From contig NC_057926.1 of the NCBI RefSeq assembly GCF_018873765.1, positions 35,448,946 to 35,512,945 of the forward strand: DNA of 64,000 bases. The letters are read 5' to 3'. Made by a program: the position numbers and the translations under genes. This DNA is from Telopea speciosissima (taxonomy: Eukaryota; Streptophyta; Magnoliopsida; Proteales; Proteaceae). The notes below the pieces were generated by a model that saw only the letters and a list, made by a program, of their open reading frames with translations, was not told where the DNA came from and made no database searches. Below, piece by piece: positions 1 to 11,115 of this stretch (positions are counted from its first letter, which is position 1; every line of letters begins with the position of its first letter).

Positions 1-1030
1 CATGTACGAACCTAGGGGGGATTTAGTCGGCCTAAAGTTGGACACCGCTCTTGTCTTTAATATTATAAAAAAAATAAAAATAAAAAATAAAAATAAAAAA
101 AAAAAAAGAAAGAAAGAAAGAAAGAAAGAAAGATCAAAGTTCCCTTCAGTAAGACCATCTTGGAGATCATTAGAGCAACAAGTGGATATTCTTCAAAAGC
201 AACATTCTCTAGACTTATGATTTTGACCAGTAAATAAAAAAATCGGTTTGATCGGTAGGCCGAGGTACTAATCCTTCCTTAGTCCGCAACCTGATTTGAA
301 CCTATCCTTTGGTTTGATCAGGCTCTAATTAAGAGTTGTCATAAAATCGTGTATATTTTAATGTTTTATGTGGACCCTAGACTCTAATGTAAGTAGCAAT
401 TTCATTTTTTATAGTCTCCCAAAAAAATGAAGATATTTTCTATTTTAAGAACAGATTTTTCTTATTGTTCTCATTTCTGTTATCCAAGGATCAATAAAAT
501 GCTGGTATATGAGATTTCAATATATATCATTAGTGTGTAAATCATTTTTTCATTTTTTTAAGGGTATTTTTTTTAAAAGTTTTGTGGGGGAAGGTCGGTT
601 TGTGAACCCTCTATCCCAAGGTTACTTAGGAACGAAGATAACCGTCCTCCACGACATCAAGTATTTGACATTTTATTTCCAAGATTGTCTTATACATGTG
701 AGACAATTTGGCAGTTCTCTACTCCTTGGTTGTATAGTCTTTATAACCTTGACCACTTGTGTTGGTCACCCATAAAATAAAATAATCTTATCTTCTAATC
801 TTCTAAACAAATAAAAAGAAGGTAACCTACCAATCCTAAATACTCAATTCACTTTTACTTTATTTTTCTTAATGGGTAGGCCCCTAGAAAATTCCAGCAC
901 TTCAACTCATGGCCTCTTCTCTGCTCACTTTCATCAATTTTGATTCTTTTCCTTCTCTACTTTCTACTTTCCATACCGACATCATACCTAACAGTCAAAA
1001 CAACCCCTCAAACAGACTCCAAAGGCTCTC
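1..1030. other. 5' intergenic sequence, no gene recognised
   Basis: AT-rich sequence with no supported gene. An A-rich stretch (about 62-106) runs into an AAAG microsatellite (about 107-131); the apparent Lys-rich open frame here is only that repeat. The part nearest the UGT gene (about 880-1030) is pyrimidine-rich, as plant promoter and 5' UTR regions often are. Confidence 0.5.
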
Positions 1031-1037
1031 CTATAAG
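1031..1037 (+). promoter_or_regulatory. possible TATA box of the UGT gene
   Basis: CTATAAG lies about 105 bases before the UGT start codon. That spacing would give a 5' leader of roughly 70-80 bases. This is a motif and spacing argument only; no transcription start is visible. Confidence 0.35.
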
Positions 1038-1139
1038 GATTTAAATCCTCCAGTTCCCTAATGGTGTAGTGAAACCCGACCAAGAGGAAATCACACCAAA
1101 ACGGATAGTGAACAAAAACACTGACTGACACAAGCAAAT

Positions 1140-2756
1140 ATGTCGAATGAGATCTTAGTAATCCCTTTCTTCGGGCAGGGCCATCTCTTCCCTTGCTCCG
1201 AGCTCTGCAAACACTTAGCAGCCCGAAATTACCAAATTACCCTCATTATCCCTTCTTTTCTCTCCTCCTCCATCACTCCTTCTCTTCGCAACCATCCTCT
1301 CATCAAAATCTCTGAGCTCCCTGACCTTCCTTCCTCGGCGGATTCCGGCGGACCGATGCATCACCACCACCACAATGTCCAACCCCTTTCCGATCTTCTC
1401 TCATGCCGAGTCAACAACGGCTTAGATTCTTCGATGCCCATCTGTGCGATTGTTGACGTAATGATGAGCTGGGGCAACGAAACCATCAAAAAGTTCCAGA
1501 TCCCGATCATCAGTTTCTTCACCTCCGGCGCTTGTTCCGCCGCCATGGAGTACGCCACGTGGAAGCTCCAGCCCCTCCCTGAGAAACCGGCACCTGGTTT
1601 GACTATAGCTCTTCCTGGCTTGCCGGAGGATATGAGTCTTACCTTCTCTGATCTGACTCAAAGTGATCATCCTCCACCCCCACACGATCATGGATCTCTG
1701 CCGCCACACCACCACCCTGGTGGTGGTGGTGGTGTCGGTGGCTTTCCGCCACCACCAGGCCCACCACCGACACCTGGTCACAGACCGCCGTGGGTCTCCG
1801 AAACGAAGGACTCTCTCGCCTTGTTGATCAACACGTGTGATGATCTGGAACGTCCATTCATTGAATATGTTTCCAATCAGATGGGGAAGCCGGTTTGGGG
1901 CGTGGGCCCACTTTTGCCGGAACAGTATTGGAAATCTGCTGATTCGACTCTTCACGACCGTGAGATTCGTACTCAACGGAAATCTAGTGTTAGCGAGGAT
2001 GAAGTTAGCGAATGGTTAGATTTGAAGCCACGTGGATCTGTCATCTACGTGTCCTTTGGTTCGGAAGTGTCTCCAGGGACTGAACAGCTAGCTGAACTAG
2101 CGGATGCGTTAGAGGAGTCGAACATGCCGTTTATTTGGGTCGTCCAGTCAAGTAATCACGGTCCACCCGGAGGCCCTCCAGGCCCAGCCGATCCACCCGG
2201 TGGTCCTCCAGGCCCAGCCAGTCCACCTGGTGGTCCTCCAGACCCATCCGGTCCACCTGGTGGCCCACCAGGCCCAGCCGGTCCACCTGGTGGCCCGCCA
2301 GGTGGAGGAGGTGGCGATGTATTCTTTCCTGATGGCTTCGCTGACCGAGTAGGAGGGAGGGGTTTGATCATAAAGGGGTGGGCACCACAGCTTCTGATCC
2401 TGAGTCACCCATCAACGGCTGGATTTTTATCGCATTGCGGGTGGAACTCAACAGTAGAAGCGATCGGGCGAGGTGTGCCGTTGCTTGCTTGGCCAATACG
2501 TGGTGATCAGCACCATAACGCAAAACTAGTTACGTGTCATCTTAAGGTTGGTTTGATGATCCAAGAAGGTGATCGATCGAAGCCGATCACGAAGAATGAT
2601 ATACTGTGTGGGATCACAAATTTTATGGCTGATGATGAGACCAGGAAAAGAGCAACTTTACTCCGTAATGCATTCGATCATGGCTTCCCGCCCAGCTCCT
2701 TGGCTTCTCTAGATGCTTTACGGGATTTTCTCAACAAAAATTTTCAACACAAATGA
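1140..2756 (+). CDS. Family-1 UDP-glycosyltransferase (GT1, PSPG box) with collagen-like inserts
   Basis: Single-exon 538-aa GT1 enzyme; such proteins move a sugar from a UDP-sugar to small plant metabolites in the cytosol. The N-terminal Rossmann half starts at the ATG, with GQGH giving the expected catalytic His15; Asp106 (CAIVD) is the likely partner of the dyad. The C-terminal half holds a complete 44-residue PSPG donor-binding box from Trp414 (WAPQ) through HCGWNS to Gln457 (RGDQ); the final Gln is usual for UDP-glucose users. GT1 enzymes are commonly about 450-500 aa. The extra length is two low-complexity segments: His/Pro/Gly-rich at residues 178-217 and Pro/Gly decapeptide repeats at 341-390, plus a short His run at 74-78. 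Both long segments sit between conserved blocks, and the frame stays open, so the gene is probably functional. The acceptor cannot be read from sequence. Confidence 0.9.
   Translation: MSNEILVIPFFGQGHLFPCSELCKHLAARNYQITLIIPSFLSSSITPSLRNHPLIKISELPDLPSSADSGGPMHHHHHNVQPLSDLLSCRVNNGLDSSMPICAIVDVMMSWGNETIKKFQIPIISFFTSGACSAAMEYATWKLQPLPEKPAPGLTIALPGLPEDMSLTFSDLTQSDHPPPPHDHGSLPPHHHPGGGGGVGGFPPPPGPPPTPGHRPPWVSETKDSLALLINTCDDLERPFIEYVSNQMGKPVWGVGPLLPEQYWKSADSTLHDREIRTQRKSSVSEDEVSEWLDLKPRGSVIYVSFGSEVSPGTEQLAELADALEESNMPFIWVVQSSNHGPPGGPPGPADPPGGPPGPASPPGGPPDPSGPPGGPPGPAGPPGGPPGGGGGDVFFPDGFADRVGGRGLIIKGWAPQLLILSHPSTAGFLSHCGWNSTVEAIGRGVPLLAWPIRGDQHHNAKLVTCHLKVGLMIQEGDRSKPITKNDILCGITNFMADDETRKRATLLRNAFDHGFPPSSLASLDALRDFLNKNFQHK
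1671..1790 (+). repeat. His/Pro/Gly-rich low-complexity segment in the UGT
   Basis: Encodes residues 178-217, with Pro runs, repeated His and five consecutive Gly (positions 194-198). It lies between the N-terminal acceptor domain and the conserved NTCDDLE block, where I expect a variable loop. It is in frame and adds length without disturbing flanking motifs. Confidence 0.75.
2160..2309 (+). repeat. Five tandem 30-bp units encoding collagen-like decapeptides in the UGT
   Basis: Units of 30 bp encode the decapeptide pattern GPPGGPPGPA with variants (DPP.., SPP.., ..DPS). The last unit ends in a Gly run. The segment is residues 341-390, in the loop just before the PSPG box. Unit length is a multiple of three, so copy-number change keeps the reading frame. 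Units differ from each other at several bases, so the array is not brand new. Confidence 0.9.
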
Positions 2757-2970
2757 CAAAAATGTCCATCCAATGGCCATTGCAACATAAAAGTAAATTT
2801 TTTTTTTTTTGGTGTGTGTTTGTGGGACGACTAGAATTAATTAAATCAGTTTTAGAAACATCCTGTTTTTTGGGTGTAGTGTGCCGAATTTTTATCCTAC
2901 CAACTCAGCAAGAAAAAACTTTTAAGATTTTGAAAAAAAGGATGAAGAAAAAATCCCTAAAAATAATCTA

Positions 2971-2976
2971 AATAAA
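2971..2976 (+). terminator. candidate poly(A) signal of the UGT gene
   Basis: AATAAA about 215 bases after the UGT stop codon. The context is T- and A-rich, as at plant 3' ends. This is motif evidence only. Confidence 0.35.
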
Positions 2977-3001
2977 TGTAAGCTATGTTTGCATTGAGGG
3001 G

Positions 3002-3191
3002 GGATCCCAATCCTCTACTATCGAGCTGCCTGGCAGGATCGTGCTGCCCAGACACGGGACTACGCATAATTATGGCCTTACCCCTACTCGGGCAAGGCAT
3101 TTGGATAGGGGTAAGGCGGACATTGCGCATAGCCATGTGTTAGGGTAGCACGGTCCTACCGGGCAGCTCGACAGTAGAGGATCCAAATTAT
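3002..3191. mobile_element. Hairpin MITE
   Basis: The two ends are inverted copies of about 46 bp: the left arm around 3004-3052 and the right arm around 3142-3187 share CCTCTACT, CGAGCTGCC and AGGA..GTGCT blocks. The middle is also self-complementary (CCTTACCCCTA...TAGGGGTAAGG). An 8-bp direct repeat TTGAGGGG flanks it (2994-3001 and 3192-3199). There is no coding capacity. Superfamily uncertain; an 8-bp duplication would suit hAT. Confidence 0.75.
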
Positions 3192-3352
3192 TTGAGGGGT
3201 GCATAATGAAGTAAAATAGTTATTTTTTTCTCTTTTAATACACAAATAAAAGGTTTAGTCATTGCCCGAATTGGAGATTGGATCAAAAGTGAAGAAGATG
3301 AAGATCCAACTTGGATCAAAAGTGAGGTCATTGTTGATAAGCATAAAATTTA

Positions 3353-5112
3353 TAGAAATTACATGCCCCTCTCCTATACTATGGCCTAATTACACCTTCC
3401 TCAATTGCATTTTCCCCAATTACACTCTGAAACCCCTCGTTTGCAAAAAATTACTATTACACCCTTGTCATTACTGTCCGTCTGTTAAGTGGTGACGTGG
3501 CTTAGTAATATTTTTCATAATCCCCAAAACCTTGAGTCCTTGTGAGATAGCCATTTTTATCCTTCTTCTTTTGCAACCCCTTTCATGCAATTCCGCCCCC
3601 ACCAGGTTCCTATAACCTTTTTGTAAAAAACCAATGAGGATGGCTCCTCTCCCTTTTTTCCTCCTCACAACTCCATTTTCTTCCTCCCAAATTTTGATTG
3701 CCGACCATGTTCTTCCCTTTCCTACCACTACAACTATCTTCGGCGAAGTTTCTTGCATAGCCTCCGTTGGTCTTATTTGGGTCCACAAAATTGAAACTAG
3801 GAAGGCATATGCATCCAACTTATTTTGAAGTTTCGGTCAGTGAGGGTCAAATGGAGAGTATGATTAGAAGGGATTTTAGAGAGATAGTAAGAGTGGGAAG
3901 ACTGACATTTGATTTTGTTTATGCATACCAGCGCCAGAGCTATTATCGAAAAAACAAAAACAAAAAGTGAAGCAAGCTGATGGGCTGAAGGAGTGAAAAG
4001 TAAGTAGAGGAATCATGTCATTCTAGTGCCTTACTCTGAATCAAAATAAACTAGAGATTTTTTTTTTTTGTTTCTAATTCAGAGAATTGCACTGCAGAAC
4101 CTGCGAGCTCAGAGGGTATTGTAAGCAAGACAAGTGGAGAGACAACCAATTCTTTGGCTATTTCAGTTTAGATTTGACTAAAATTGCCTGGACAAGGCAT
4201 AGGGGATTTGTTGGGAAAACACTTCCCTCACTCCATGATTATTTTGATGATAACAAACAAGTTGGCACAAGCCATTGTATATTAATATGTCAATAAATTT
4301 GATGATGGAATAAAGAAGATCAAGACTTTGAAGACTTGGACTCTCAAACAAAGATGATCTTAAAGAAGAGATCATTTGAAGATTGAAGAACATCACTTGA
4401 AGAAATCAAGTTGAAGCCTCTTTCTACATGAAGATATTCGAGCGCACATACATAGACACACACGCGCATATTTGTAATTGTATTTACACACATATTAATG
4501 AAATCGCATTTGCATCATGTAGAGATTCTAAGAAGTGACTTAAAGATCCTAGAAGTCCTTAGCATAAGTTGGGAAAAGATTGGACCGAAGACCGTTGGGG
4601 ATAGGCTATCAAAATGCTCTAAAAAACCCAAACGGTTGGACAATCGATCGGCTGAAGAGCCCAAATCGACCACTTGGTCAAAGTGAGCAACCGGTTTCAA
4701 TCGGTTCCTTAAACCGGTCGAACAATCAATCGATCGGCGATTGACCAACAGGACATACTGCTCCAATGGCTCTTTAACGACTATATTCCTCCAACGACTA
4801 TATTATCCGATCGACCGGATCATTCTTCAGGTCGACCGGATGGACAAAGAATAGACCCGTTAGAGCACATTTTGCATATGTTCTTTTAAAGCCTTAAATG
4901 ATCTTATAAATAGAGAATATGTCAGACATTTTCACCCATCCAACACAGTCCAAAAGATCATTATTGTGAGGTGAAAATGTCTTCTAAAGTTCTATTGATT
5001 GAAATCTACTTGTCTCCATCAAGATCATTCAGGGTTGACTTCAACACTCAAGACCTTTACAAGTTTTCATTCTAAAGAGGCATAGTACAGGGGAAGGGCA
5101 TGTAATTTTCCC
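3353..5112. mobile_element. Non-autonomous Mutator-like element (MULE-A)
   Basis: Perfect 9-bp target duplication TAAAATTTA at 3344-3352 and 5113-5121, the length typical of Mutator-like elements. The termini are inverted repeats of about 30-40 bp sharing AAATTACATGCCC and TACTATG. The 1760-bp interior has no transposase frame. It contains a pyrimidine-rich segment (about 3540-3800) resembling one inside MULE-C (about 56420-56490) and an LTR-like insertion at about 4209-5080, which seems to cut the right inverted repeat short. Confidence 0.8.
4209..5080 (+). mobile_element. possible solo LTR or LTR fragment inside MULE-A
   Basis: Begins TGTTGGGAAAACACTTCC and soon reads GATGATAACAAAC, a phrase I associate with copia-type plant LTRs. 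The right inverted repeat of MULE-A loses similarity at about 5080, consistent with an insertion there. I found no clean 5-bp target duplication or CA end, so the limits are approximate. Confidence 0.3.
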
Positions 5113-5175
5113 TAAAATTTATTAACCAGGATAAAAAAAAACCATACAGCTTACTCAAAGGCAATGAACTATGAA

Positions 5176-6268
5176 TAAGGGTGTCAATTCAGTATGGAAC
5201 CGAGTATTTGGTTCGGATCCGGTTTGATTCCAAGCAGTGGCAGTGGGATTCAGATCCGGACCAAGTCCCGAATCAATTCTAGAATTGAATACTCTAATTG
5301 ATCCTGGTCGGTTTTGTTCTATTCGGAACTGGTTACAATTCGGTTCTTATATTCGATTATTATCTAGTTACTATCTCAAAAACTAATATTAAAAAAAAAA
5401 AAAAAACGCATGGAGAGACAAAGAGAGAGAGAGAAACCGTTACTTCTATACCTTCAATACACATTATTGCAGTCTTTGCTTGCCTTGGAACAATGTAGTA
5501 AGATCAATGGAGGAGAGGAAACAGAGAATTGGAAAGATGATTCTATAAGCTCTACCTTCAGCCTTCATTGTGTTTGTTTAGGACTCAAGAGCACAAAAGA
5601 AGCTTAGAGAGAGATAACTCCAACTTGCTCGGAGGTTGAAATTGCAAAGCTGTTGAAGAAGAAGAATCGACTATGAAGCCACTGCAACACTGCTAGAGAC
5701 AGAGAAGATGATGCGGTAAAGAGAAAGAGGTGAAGGATTGAAGAGTTACAGAAGAAGTTGTGATCGTGAAGAATCAGTATTTAGTAAGATGTAAGAACTA
5801 AGGAGTATGTGAGTCTAAGGCTTTAAGGCACTAAGGGTTAACCGTCAACTTAGAGTCTTAAATTATTAAAACTCTTCCTAATAAAATATTAGGGTTTTTG
5901 CTCAATGGATACAAAACACCCATGCTTTAGCACCTAGTGCAACAACCCCTGGTGCAATAACAAGCACCAGCTTGACTTGGGGGGGGGGGGTGGCTCATTC
6001 TTCAACAAGCACGCGGTCAGAGCCCTAGTCTCCTCCCACTGCTTGGGAGCTTGCGGTTTCATGTTCAACTTTTAAAGCGGGTACTCGGTTCATATTCGGT
6101 TGGATCCGTCGATTTAGTGGGTAGATCTGGATCCGAACCGAACCGAATTAAAAGGACATTTTTCAGATCCAGGACTTAACCATATTAAATTCGGTCCAGA
6201 TCGATTCAGGTTATTTGATCAAGATCCGAAATCGGTATTTGGTTCCTAGTTACTCATTGACAACCTTA
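5176..6268. mobile_element. Non-autonomous hAT-like element (1.09 kb)
   Basis: Ends TAAGGGTGTCAAT and, inverted, TAAGGTTGTCAAT. It is flanked by an 8-bp direct repeat ACTATGAA / ACTGTGAA (5168-5175, 6269-6276; 7 of 8 match), as expected for hAT. The subterminal zones are rich in CGGTTCGG-type repeats. The interior contains an A run (about 5390-5406), a GAGA stretch and a G10 run at about 5980-5990. No transposase is seen. It lies 63 bp beyond MULE-A. Confidence 0.7.
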
Positions 6269-6276
6269 ACTGTGAA

Positions 6277-6799
6277 CACTCGCATTAGTCTCAAATGCTT
6301 TTTATCAACTTAGATCAAACTATACAACTTGCTTAGAAGCAGTAAACCAGGGAAGGAGAAGATAGTGGGGGATTTTTTGTTTTGCGTGGAGGCCATTACT
6401 GAGGAAAAATCAACAAAAATATGTGAAAAACCTTGAAAAAACTGAATTGAGACTTGTTGAGGAAGCCTCTTGAACACTAAATCCAGCTAACAAAATACTA
6501 AAATCTTACCTTAGATTGATTCCCCAGTCAAAAATGGTAATAAAGCCTAATTTTCTTGCGGATCTGAGGCTCTTGGGGGCTGAAATCGCCCCTGAAAACT
6601 CTCATTAATGAAGAAGAAAGGAAATTTGGGTTTTAAAACCCTTTTGCGCATTTTCAAGTGTATCGGATTGGATCGCCTGAACCAAGCGGGTTAACCAATC
6701 TAGATACTGCCAAACCTAGACAAGATCGACAATATCTCGGCATCAACGGCGGTCGTTACTGATCCGATCTGGCTGATTTGATCCGAGATTATGAACAAT
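6277..6799. other. intergenic, nothing recognised
   Basis: No conserved coding frame, repeat end or RNA gene was identified in this stretch. Confidence 0.5.
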
Positions 6800-6917
6800 G
6801 CTACCAAGTGCACCTTTAAAGTGCATTGGACGGTGCACCTCACTTGTGCATTGGATTATTATCCGCCCAAGTTCAGTGGCCACCGTCTGATGCACTTTAA
6901 GGTGCACTTGGTAGTGC
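6800..6917. mobile_element. Small hairpin MITE
   Basis: Inverted ends of about 36 bp share CTACCAAGTGCACCTT, AAAGTGCAT and GACGGTG. Total length is about 118 bp. The centre is rich in GTGCAC palindromes. No convincing target duplication was found. Confidence 0.65.
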
Positions 6918-7344
6918 ACCGCACTTGAGAGGATGAAAATGCGTAGTGTGACACAACTGCCAAAAACTATTTGCAAGACCATTGAGACGATCTTCTCCAA
7001 GTTTCTTTAGTTTGATAAGTCTCTTCGAATCCCAAGCTTTGCTTCCTCTTGCTTCAAAAGGATTCTTAAAGTAAGGTAACAATGTATCCACCTTGTGACG
7101 GAATAAATTATCCACTATTAGCTCCCTTCTAGTTGAAGGAAAATAGAATATTGATTCAGCAATTAACCCCTTCATCCAAGGAATTAAAATTGAGATTCAG
7201 AATATCCCTCTATATGACCCAAGAAAGGGTGACAAAGTGATATAGACAACAAACGCATTAGGTAAATTCTCTACCTGCTCAGTTTGGGATCTTATTATAT
7301 CCCACCATGACAAAGTCAGATGGGACAACTTAATTTGATTCAAA
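6918..7344. other. intergenic, unrecognised short open frames
   Basis: Two short minus-strand frames (around 6897-7175 and 7197-7526) run through here. I recognise no domain in either, and the second overlaps a SINE, so neither is called as a gene. Confidence 0.4.
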
Positions 7345-7467
7345 ATGGAAGGGTTCGAGTTTGGAAACAGTCTCTCTGCGAAAGTAGAGGTAAGGCTGTG
7401 TACATTATGACCCTCCCTAAACCCCACAGTGGTGGGAGCCTCGTGCATTGAGTACGCCTTTTTTTTT
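7345..7467 (+). mobile_element. Au-type SINE, 5'-truncated
   Basis: Contains a pol III B-box-like GGGTTCGAGTT, then GTGTGTACATTATGACCC, CCCCACAGTGG, GGAGCCTCGTGC and GTACGCC, ending in a T run. This is the conserved order of Au SINEs. The A-box region is absent or degraded. A better-preserved copy on the other strand lies at 41655-41816. Confidence 0.75.
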
Positions 7468-10252
7468 AGAATCCTATCATACCCGCAAACCACCCCCTGG
7501 ATTCGTTGGTTGACCCGAATATCCAAAATATTCGAAGACCTCCAAGATCAAAATGCAGTATTTACACGTCACAAGCACAACACAATATCAAGATAACAAG
7601 TGTTACATTGATTAGAGTGCAGGAAAAGTAAAGTACTACAAGTTTTATATACATATTATTTACATTAAATTTCCAGACGACCGATATCCCAAGGTTCACA
7701 ACCATCGGCCCAAGATACATCTACTCCAAGATATTAATAGTGGAAACTCTTCCACAAAATAGAATAACATTTTTAAAAAAAGAAAACAAAAAGATAACAC
7801 CACGTCATCAGTCATTGTTCTCCAAGGATACCCTAATCACTCACGTGATAGGATCACACTCCTCTGGATCTACACCAGCATGTCCACAATAGTCGTCAGC
7901 CTCTGCCTCGAAGTAATCCTTCCTGCTACCATCACATCCACCTGCAAGATAATCTAAAAGAAAATATTCCACACATAAAATATTCCACAAGGGTGAGCTC
8001 CACCGACCCAGCAAGTAAAGGATAGACCACACACAAAGCAAAAATCCTATATGCATAGATTCAATTTTAATCTTAATTCCACCTAACAAATAATGCCTAA
8101 GTCTCTAAGTTTGTGCTACGCCAACAACTCGGGAAATATTTTCGATTCCTTCACACTTCCCCGAGACGTAACCTCAATTGTTGTATGGAACCCATACCGA
8201 TCGCTAGTATTTTATTTCTTATTTTTTTTTAACCTTACCGTCAGTAGACTCTGATAATCATAGCCTAAACCTCATCCCCATGTACCACTACACTCCTCAG
8301 TGACAGGGAGATATGATCACCCAACACCTGAACCCCTGCTGGTAAGGGTTGTAGCACTAGGGAATGACATTCCTAATCATATGCAAACTAAATGGCATAG
8401 TATGAGGTGTATAGTGTTCTCGCATCCCATACTACGACTCACCACACCACTCATTTTCAAACCAACTACACCATCTATTCTAACACTAAGATTCACATTT
8501 CAAACTGTCGCATCAATATCACTCCACATTTCCATAACCATAAACCATAACCATCAGCCAAAAGACCATTTTCGAATAAAAACAGCATTCATTCATATGT
8601 ATAATTCCTAATAAACATTCTAAATAAAATTAACATTCCCAAAATAAATCAAATCTATCCCCACTTACCTTGTTATGCTTGTGTTTGCGTAGCTTGATTG
8701 ATTTTTGAGCCGGTTCCCGTTAGGTTTTGACGATCGATTAACTATGTCCTATAATTATGAAATCATACACATGAGTTAGAAGATATCCAAGTGTAGGTGG
8801 GGTCCTAGTGTTACCTTAGGGTTGGGTTGGATTAGGTCCAAAACTCTATTATGGGTTTGACAGCAACTGAGGTCAATGAAGTAGTCGACCAAGACATTAG
8901 CCTGAGTGATATAGTAATTATTTTGACTGAGACTGCCATCACTGGTTGATGAAGTAGTCTACCGGGTTAGTGATCGAAGATTTTACAGCAAGGAAACCAA
9001 GGTTGAAATAGGGGTTTTGGAAGGAGTTTTTGGTTGGATTTCTTTAATTGGATCATAGACTGATGTTTACTTTACTTAATCCAAGGATTGGAACCTTAAT
9101 TGGGTCAATCAAAATGGAGAAGTAATGATTTGAAGATGGATACAACCATGTATACATACAAATCGATTTTTATCATATCAATTCAAACATGCACATGTTT
9201 GGATGATCAAATCTCAAATTAAGGTAGAATATGTACATAATTCTAAGCCCATTAGAGATTATAATGAGGTAACAACATGAGGTTAAGCATGCATAAAAGG
9301 ATTGGGTTATAATTTGCCCCAATTTGGGATATAAATACATATAAGTAAGATAGATGATAAATTCATGGTTCAATCTCAGTAGCATAGTTAACCTTAGGTC
9401 TAGGAATGGATTACATGAAGAGAGTTGGCTAGGGTTTGATGATTACCTTGGAATTGAAGGCAATTGGGTGATTTCTCCTCACCTTAGATCACAATAACAA
9501 GCTGGACAGGGAAGGACAGATGTGTTTTCAACAAGGAATTCATGGTATACATTAGAGATGAAAGAGAGAAAGGTAAGGCTTCTTACCAAATTAGTACCCT
9601 AACCCTTCTTCCTTTCTTCTTCTTCTTCTTCTTTCTTTTCTCTTCTCCAACGAATTGATTAGTGAAATGGGTCTTAGCTTAGGTTTTGTTTATGATCCAT
9701 TTGGCTAGAGCCCAAATGCCCAATCAGGTTATTTATCCAAATTCACGTACATGGGTCCCACATACCAGAAATTATCGGGGAACGATCTTACAAGGTAATT
9801 GGGACGTGGCGGCGAGATCCCCGACTCGAGACACTGGGTCTCGTACTCCCGAGATAGAGATTTGTTATGACAGCAGCACTGGTCGATGAAATAGTTGACC
9901 AGGCCATCAACCAGTGTGTGTTGTCCTTGCTGTTTTTGTGCCGGGACACCCCGAGCGTCGGTGCCTATGCATACTAACGTACCTCCATCATAACTCTTAA
10001 GTTTAAAGCATCAAATCTATGGAGGGTTCGTCAGCCAGTGGTTCTTACTACAATTCGTACATCTGGTGGTGAACTTTGTAGTTATACGAGGGAGGAATCT
10101 GTGGATATGGTTTCGAGTTCCGGACCCATAACTTAAAATTTAAACAAGTCAAGATTTTTGGGCATGGGTGTAAAAAATCCCCTCCAGAATATATAGATAT
10201 TTTTTTTGGATGAATTCCTCCAGAATATATTATTCATTGTATCGATAGAGAT
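7468..10252. other. gene-free interval with a dispersed related motif
   Basis: No protein domain recognised. A motif like TCGATGAAGTAGTCGACC recurs in diverged form at about 8874, 8946 and 9877, suggesting an old repeat, perhaps retrotransposon LTR sequence. A TTC microsatellite lies at about 9610-9632. Nothing else is supportable. Confidence 0.4.
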
Positions 10253-10936
10253 GTGTTTTACAAATTTTCAAACGTTGTGGACAAGGCGGAGGACTCTCCT
10301 CATACAAAGGAAAATTTTAATGTTTGGAATATAAATCCTATATACTCAAATTCTATTATGAAATGGGTAAAATGGACCCCTCCTCCTCTAGGGTGGGTTG
10401 TTTTGAATTCAGATGGCTTCAAGAGATCCAATGGTGTTGGTTATGGACTTATAGCTACAGATTGTAATAACCACCCCATCTTTATACTGGTTGGATGGTA
10501 GATATTAACAAATCTGTGTTGTGGGTGGAACTTGAAGGGATAAGGAGAAAATAGAGCTGGCAGCTACCCATGGTATTCTCAAGATCTTAGTATGCTCGGA
10601 CCATTTTAACTCTATTCAGTATATTCAATAGCTTAAGCAAGCCCCCCTCGGAGGTTTCAAATCCTTAGCTTTGCCACCAAATTTCAAGAAGTGTATTTCA
10701 GGTTTGTTTATAGATAGATTAACAGACCAACAGTTTTTGTTATCTAGATTCCAACCATTGGGTGAATTTCTTGTTCCCCTAGTTAATATTCCTGAAGAGC
10801 TACAGTTGCTTATAGATAGAGATGTATTAGGTCACTCTTGTATGCGTTTGTAATTATCCATAATCATTATATTTTTTTATTTTTTCAATATAATATATCT
10901 TTCCTCCCCCCTGGCCCTGCACAAAAAAAAAAAAAA
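10253..10936 (+). mobile_element. L1-type LINE 3' fragment with degenerate RNase H-like domain
   Basis: About 10366-10497 encodes KWTPPPLGWVVLNSDG followed by GVGYGLIATDCNN, the start of the RNase H-like (RVT_3) domain carried by plant L1 elements. Downstream frames are full of stops. The segment ends in an A15 run at 10921-10935, as expected for target-primed LINE insertion. A MITE follows directly. Confidence 0.6.
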
Positions 10937-11115
10937 AGAATGCTATCTGGTTGCATGGTTCTTGGGCCTAAATACTACAAGAGCGCATGAAAGTACCACC
11001 CTATCCCTCATGACATAAAAAATGTGTGATTGTATCTATGTTGATTCCCTTGCATACGCTCTTATTAGCCCCCGCATTGGTGCATATGCTACAAGACCGG
11101 ACACCGATCTCTTGC
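10937..11115. mobile_element. Hairpin MITE of the GCCTGGTCGCAT-end family
   Basis: Left end AGAATGCTATCTGGTTGCAT; the right end, inverted, reads GGGCAAGAGATCGGTGTCCGG then TTGTAGCATATGCACC. The arms are diverged. Similar ends occur at about 43035, 47828, 50200 and 53460. Confidence 0.5.

Noticed and set aside
2..220. Lys-rich open frame at the window start
   Set aside because: It is a translation of an A-rich/AAAG microsatellite, with no domain.
1361..2408. Minus-strand frames opposite the UGT gene
   Set aside because: They are shadows of the GC-rich UGT coding strand; the Pro/Gly repeat reads open on both strands.
4209..5080. Complete LTR retrotransposon inside MULE-A
   Set aside because: Only one LTR-like end can be seen, with no second copy, primer site or 5-bp duplication; kept only as a low-confidence LTR fragment.
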